Positions 58,405-64,000 of a stretch of 64,000 bases of DNA are shown one piece after another (the stretch's first letter is position 1; each line of letters opens with the position of its first letter). Origin of the DNA: Zasmidium citrigriseum (lineage: Eukaryota > Ascomycota > Dothideomycetes > Mycosphaerellales > Mycosphaerellaceae); contig NHNW01000016.1 in assembly GCA_002786025.1 (NCBI GenBank), forward strand, positions 682,001 through 746,000. The letters run 5' to 3'. Below the pieces are notes generated by a model, which ran no database searches, was not told the origin of the DNA, and saw nothing but the letters and a program-made list of their open reading frames with translations. The position numbers were made by a program, and so were the translations under genes.

Positions 58405-61400
58405 TCTAGACCTAACTTTTGGGTTTGGGTTTAGGCTTAATTTATAGTTTCTAGTCTTCTAGTTTAGTTATTATACTCTTCTAGGTATACTCTACAATTT
58501 ATATACACAAATTTTCTTTATATCTAGTTTCCTTTAAAAGATATTACTATCGCAAGCTCGCCGTTCTTAAAGCTTACTTCGACGCTAAGGCCGAATCTAG
58601 AAGCGGTGCGGCTTAAAGCCCTAACTGCTAACGCAAAGCCCTAACCGCTAACGCTTACTAATTATAGGCTACTACACCTAATTTCCCGTAAAACTTTTAC
58701 GGGAAATCGAATGCTATAAACTTTCGTCGTATACTCTTTATACAATACAAATTCTTTACTATCGCTAGTCTAGATGCCTTATAGCTTAGCTATACTAACT
58801 CTTTAATCGCGTAAAGATACCCTGTCGCCTCCTAACTGTATATTAGAGAACCTCTAGTCGAAAGACGCGACGTTTTCTTACGGCGTAGACATACTTCTAT
58901 AGCTAATAGCGTATACATATATTACGTTAGGCTTCTCTAGAGCTCCCCCTACCTTATATTAAGCTAGATCCTTAACGACTCCTAAATATAAAGAAGTCGT
59001 ATCCGCTACTACTTTTTAAGTCTTCGTCCTATACTATTCTAGCTCTACCTTTACCTACGATAGCGACTAGTCTTCTACTAACCCCGCTATACTTTATATT
59101 CCTAAGCGAGGTAGACTTACTATATTCGGAGGCTACTATTACTATATAACAACTACGACCTTCTATATCGAAGATTGTATATAGCTTCCTACTATCTACC
59201 CTTAACACCGCTACTAGCGGTAATGCGTTATATTAAAGCGCTTTTCGATCGAACGACTTCTTTATCCTTACATTCTAGGGCCTAGAGACCTTTTAACCGT
59301 ACTTTATTGTACTAGTAGCGTCGACATCGCTATTAGAAGTATTCTAACTCCGATTTAACCGTAACTAGATAATCGTAGGCTATATCTAGATTGTCTATAA
59401 TAGCTAGACCGCACCGTTTTCCGACCACCCTTAGTATCTAGTCTATTTACTTATTCCTCTAAGAATACTTCAACTATACTTCGCTTTCCTTAGCGCTTGT
59501 TAGGCTATATACTATCCCCCTTACCGGAAAGTACTAAGCTATAGTAGCGCTTAGGTTTAATAAGAGGCATCTATTTAATACACCTTTTGGATCGACGTAT
59601 ATCGAAGGCACCGCTCGACGCTTTCCCTCTATTAAGGCCTTTCTAAAGCGTTCGCGGTCTTTACAACCCCCGAGAATACTATTACTATTAACCGACGCCC
59701 CGATATATCTTAAGAACTATTGTCTCTTAGAAATCTAGGAGGCGATCCTTCCGTATAGATGCTTCGCGCTATTTGTTAGCTTAAACGGGTATTAGGACGA
59801 GTAGCAAACGTCTTTCTAAGGCGTGGACGAGAGGCTACTATCGAGGTTAGTCCTACTCTCGATGCCTTTACGCTTCTAGTAAAAGCCTCCTAGCTACTAC
59901 TTTAGTCCTCTTTTCGGACAATCTAGCCCTAACTCGACGAAGGCCTAAAATAAAGGCTCTACGCTTAGGTCGTAATAGCTACCTTTAACGCTATAGAGGT
60001 CTACTCTCTACCTTAACTTTAACGGAATAGCTAGAATTCTTACGTTAGAGGCGATTGTTAACTACCTCTATATATATATACTATACGTACTAAGATAGGC
60101 CTACCGCTACATAATAAGCCGTAGGAGCCTTATACCCCTACTCTAGAAGGCCTACTAAATAAAGTGCCTACACTAATCTAGCTAGCCGTTCGTTACCTTA
60201 CGGTACTTCGCTACTACCTACTACGACCTAGAGAACTACTTCGAAATATAGAGGCCCTTTAAGACTCGATTAATTAGCTTACTATAATCTCTATCGTATA
60301 CTCGCTAGCTAGCCTACTAGAAGATACCCGGCTCCGCTAAGACCTTATACTACTACGATCTGTTACATAAAGCGTTTAAGAATATACGAACTACTAGAGC
60401 TTTCCTCCTATTAATATATATATACTAGCTTAGATATTTAATCCTAAGCGGCTACTCGATTTATTCGGCACCGCACTTTAGTCTACTCTTCGTAACTTAA
60501 CTTAGTAGGGAAAGGCGCCTTTCCGGCTTATATAAACTATAGGGGAGATAGCCTAGCTTAAGAATGTAGGAATGTTTAGTAATAAAATTAGTGCCGTAGG
60601 ACAGCTAGAGGTTATACTAAGTAAGAGTAACTTTATGTAGTAAAGGCTAGGTCTAGAAAGAGCGCTCGATTCTATATCCCTTCGCTAGTTACTCTACTAT
60701 TAGTAATATAACGAGATTGCGTTAAACATATATCCGAGTATATATTATATATATTTACCTATAATTAAGCTTTGTTACGCAAAGATAGTTAAGTAGAGCG
60801 ACTAATTTTATTCGGTCTCGGGAGAGGTAGTAGGTTACTATAGTAGAGCGGCCGATTTTATTCGGTCTTAGGACACGTAAAAGCATACTATAGTAGAGCA
60901 ATTAATTTTATAGGTTTTTAGAGTATATAAATATTACTACCGTATATCGGCTAAGTATGTCTAGTAGTAACATATCGATAAGGCTATCTTTTAACTATAA
61001 GCCCTAAGACCGGATAAAATTAGCCGCTATAGGGTAATATCCTAGTACAAAGCTAGAGACCGAGTAAAATCGGTCGCTAAGCCGTACTTAGATCCTAATC
61101 CCCTACTAATCCGAATAGAAGCGGCCGCTATACTATAGTACCTTTATATATACTTTATTCTAATAAGAAATTTATTTAGGTTAGTATATCGATTATATTA
61201 AGAACACTTCTATAGCTACTAGGCACTTAAGTAAGACACTACTAGCTAATTACCTTCTATTACCCGTCTTCTAAAGCGTCGAACCTCCTATTTCGAAATA
61301 TCTTCTAAAATCCTTATTATCGTTAGCGTATCTTATAAAGCGAGAGGATACTTTTCTAGCTAGGCCTTAGGCGTCGGTCGACCCCTAAGGTAAGCGTAGC

Positions 61401-62571
61401 GTAGGTAGCCTTCCCTTACGGTACCTTTTAGATACTCTACCGATCCTAGGTAAGGCTTATTATCTAAGTAGACTACTATCTACGATCTCTATCTCCTATT
61501 TTTCGTCTTAGTAGTATCCGTAAGAGACTTCCTATTTAGCGGAACGCTTAGGAGGATCCGATACTCTACTAAATAGTACTACTGTAGGTAAGTTTAAAAT
61601 ACCGAACCCCCGAGGTACCGCTCTAGAGGCGATATAAATCCCGGCATATTATAGATCTAGCTAGTATACTAGGCTAGCTTCCGGAACCCTTTCTTATGAA
61701 AGTTTAATCGAGTATCGTCGGAAGGAGGTATAGTTTAATCTAAGTCGCCGAAGAACCGGCTTATAAGCGTACCGGCGTTACGCTAAATCTAGGTGCTACG
61801 ATCTTTTCCGATAATAAATATATCTTTCCCGTAGAGTTTCCTAAGCGACTTATACGTAAAGTCTATCGTTCGCTCGTTTAGACTCCCTCGTTACTCTGGC
61901 AAGATATCGTCCTAAATAGTAAACCGAATATTATCTCGAAATTGTTAAAGTATAAGGGTAACTATCGTAATTAAGATGTAGTAATAAAGCTCTTTACTAC
62001 TATACTCTAGTATTAAGTATCGATACCTATAGATAGCTTCCTATCTCTTATTTATTTCTTCCGCCTTAGCATCGTTCTAAGAATACCGCGCGAGTAGTCT
62101 ACTATAGTTCTAAAGTATTAATACCTAGTAAGATTCCAAGAACGTATAACTCGTCTAGTCGACTACCTTTGCTACCTAGTAAAAGCTATACTTTATTATC
62201 GTTTCCGAGAACCCTATACTAGTTACCATAATATTTCCTCGCGTGTCTAGTACCTACGTAGTCTATAGTTCCCGCTTACTCGGGAAATTAGTAGCTATTA
62301 AGAACGAGCGTAACATGTTAAGTACTATAAAGGCTATAAGTATCTATTAAAGCGCTAGATTCCTAGACGTAATCGCTAAAATTATCTCGAAGTACGAAGC
62401 TAGTCTATCTAGAACATTCTATATAAAGTAAAAGTATTTATGTAACGGCAAAAGCTAAAGCGGCGCGGTCGCTTCCCTCGTAGTTAGTACTACGCGTTCG
62501 TATAATTAAGATTCCTCCGCGTCTACTCGAGCTATAACTAGAAGGTCTAAGAAAGCGTTATATACTATACG
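58405..62571 (-). repeat. Repeat copy B (4.17 kb), lightly RIPed
   Basis: Full-length counterpart of 21341-25504 in the same orientation. It retains CA and TG (for example TACAATACAAATTC near 58740) and many CpG sites that are TA in copy A. Its left end, TTTTGGGTTTGGGTTTAGG, is a short G-rich run that reads CCTAAACCCAAACCC on minus. It overlaps the 3' part of the minus-strand gene described at 58405-64000. Confidence 0.88.
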
Positions 62572-64000
62572 GTACTCCTCTTGCGCACCGTATACTTTAG
62601 TAAACCGTCCTCGAGCGATACTCTAATATACTCTATAGCTAGTTATTCTCTATACGTCGCCAAGTACGTTATAGTCTAAACGAGCTCTTCTAGCCGCTAC
62701 TAAGGCCGTCGCTTGGCTACGACCCGCCGCGAAATCGTCTAGGCTACGATTTATGTACGGATATACTTTCGTTACATCGAGGGCCTATTTCGCTTAAGAA
62801 TAGTATTATACGTAGAGTAGTCCCTAAGGACCTATTATAGACGTTAGAGGCGGGGTAGCTATAATATTTCGAAGGTCGCGAAGTCTATAGTAGTTGTAAA
62901 AGTAGTAGTAGTTATTAACTCGTAGTTCCTAACCTATCGAGTTCTTAAACAGGTTCGATAGCGCCTTTCGTACGTAATAGGTACGGAAAAACGCTATATA
63001 GGCTTAAGGCGAGCTATAGAGTACTACCTCCTTCCTAATGTCGACGACTAAGGTCCTTATATAGCCTAAGTCGTACGTTCTGCGAATAAACTCCCTAAAG
63101 TCCTCTAAGCATCCTAGTAAGTTAGATTTCCGATAATTGTACTTATAGTTCTTTATAGTAAAGAAGATTTCTAGGTTCCGAAATTTTCGCGCTAGTCTAG
63201 CTACCTCCGGAGGGCCCTCTTAAAGCTTCTAAATACGTTTAAGGACCCGGTCCTAAAGCCTTAGGCATGTATACGGCGTTAGATAGTAGTCTAGATAAGT
63301 GCTCCTCGCGAACGACTTAGTCTACCTCTTACGCTTCTCTATAGTCGGAATACGAGCATTCGCCTTTACCGTATTATAACATAACGGTATTAAAGAGTCC
63401 TAGTTAATCGACATTGCCCCCCGAAGCGATAGTAGTAGGATCTCGTCTATCTAGAATCGTGTTTAGTCGTTAGTTAATAGTATCTCGGTATTCGGGATAT
63501 AGGGGAAGTAGACATATATCGAGGTATTAGACTCCTTAATCTTTCCGAATAGTATATACGTCGTACGCTTTAGATTAAGAAACCTATTACGATCCGACTC
63601 GAAGTTTCCATTAACGGATACGTCCTTAAGGTCGAGATACAGACTAGCCTCGTTCTGTTACGTCTTTAACGGGACTAGATAGTACGATATTCTAGTTCTA
63701 AATGCCCCGAACGAATTTGCCTACCTAAAGTATAAGTCTATATCGTAGGTAATAGTACTTATTACGTCCGAGAGATTCGTCTTATACGACTTGTAAACGT
63801 AGACATAGCGAGGCTCGCTTACGGACCTATTAGGTATAATCTCCTTTCCTTCTAACGTCTCTATAAGTACTCTCGGGTTTAACGCGCTAGTTATAACCTT
63901 ATCTTTCGATAAGAAGTCTCTTTTGTTTAGGATATAATAGCTTACCTCGGGTTTTACTAGCTTGTTAAGTCGATAGTACACCTTGTTACTATTAGTAAAG
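58405..64000 (-). pseudogene. Unidentified long minus-strand gene of the A/B repeat element, runs off the right edge
   Basis: The least mutated coding sequence in the block. A fully open 86-codon stretch survives at 63721-63981 (SKDKVITSALNPRVLIETL, NRSVSEPRYVYVYKSYKT). The minus strand then stays coding-like with rare TAA/TAG through the repeat boundary: GRFTKVYGAQEEYRIVYNAF spans the region just right of 62571, then FEIILAITSRNLAL and NEINKRQEAIYRYRY-like text follow to about 61850, and further coding-like text to about 58600 (LYLGVVKDLA, ALEKPNVIYVYA). The protein may exceed 1500 residues, so the 4.16-kb repeat is only the part of this element that copy A kept. I found no Walker box, reverse transcriptase or DDE signature and do not recognise it. 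Its 5' end is outside the window. Confidence 0.5.

Larger units (their letters stand above)
15280..64000. other. RIP-degraded block (loss of CA/TG), transposon graveyard
   Basis: From about 15280 to 58400 the dinucleotides CA and TG are almost absent on reading through; I noted roughly sixteen, for example near 19022, 26698, 39402, 41883, 44608, 49002, 50571 and 55774. TA is everywhere, TAA/TAG stops occur in all frames and TGA is essentially absent. This is the product expected when CpA is converted to TpA on both strands. No open frame of 60 codons survives between about 15.3 and 63.7 kb. Right of 58.4 kb the mutation is clearly lighter. Genes inside were identified by treating TAA/TAG as former CAA/CAG/TGG and Tyr, Ile, Asn, Lys as possible former His/Cys, Thr/Met/Ala, Asp and Glu. 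Confidence 0.93.

Noticed and set aside
58405..62571. LINE reverse transcriptase in repeat A/B
   Set aside because: No FADD/YADD-like motif could be found on minus even allowing RIP; only the shared-3'-end pattern suggests a LINE.

Overview
The window looks like the genome of a filamentous ascomycete (Pezizomycotina; a Dothideomycete would fit, but nothing here fixes the genus). The evidence is short introns of 51-57 bp with fungal branch points, fungus-specific cyclase and sugar-transporter families, chromodomain Ty3/Gypsy elements, and a very strong signature of repeat-induced point mutation (RIP: CpA to TpA on either strand).

Left part (1-15.2 kb) has ordinary base composition. It holds one intact, spliced, minus-strand cyclase-family gene (535-1625) and two MFS sugar-transporter pseudogenes. 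One of these is on + (1949-2620) and one on - (2640-3842), and they are broken tail-to-tail. After that come about 11 kb with no gene I can recognise, dominated by degenerate repeats: a C-rich repeat and a telomere-like AGGGTTAGGG repeat family (6.0-9.4 kb), a ~150-bp tandem array (9.47-10.02 kb), a hairpin-rich block (10.25-10.35 kb) and a ~168-bp tandem array (10.75-11.43 kb). This looks like subtelomeric or accessory DNA.

Right part (about 15.28-64.0 kb) is one giant RIP-degraded block. From 15.3 to 58.4 kb the dinucleotides CA and TG are almost absent and stops fill every frame. Reading TAA/TAG as former Gln/Trp codons exposes the original genes. Going right these are: an unidentified stretch (15.5-21.3); a 4.16-kb repeat copy A (21.34-25.50); the first half of a Ty3/Gypsy element (gag, protease; ~26.1-28.59); a complete Ty3/Gypsy chromovirus inserted into it (28,594-42,171; 388-bp LTRs; target duplication CTATA); and a second, minus-strand chromovirus inserted into that one (35,248-41,559; 196-bp LTRs; target duplication CCTAC). 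Then come the second half of the first Gypsy element (RT, RNase H; 42.18-~43.95), a gag/protease-like relic (45.1-48.1), a three-unit tandem repeat (48.3-49.0), a minus-strand hAT transposase (~49.5-52.4), an unidentified minus-strand gene (~53.1-55.7), a divergent plus-strand histone H3-like gene (55.77-56.15), another unidentified plus-strand relic (~57.3-58.25) and repeat copy B (58.40-62.57). Copy B and the remaining 1.4 kb are much less mutated and carry an unidentified minus-strand gene running off the right edge.

The most interesting item is the histone H3 homologue at 55.77-56.15 kb, buried in transposon-rich RIPed DNA beside a hAT transposase. It suggests either an H3-type gene captured by a mobile element or an old divergent H3/CENP-A-like paralogue trapped there.
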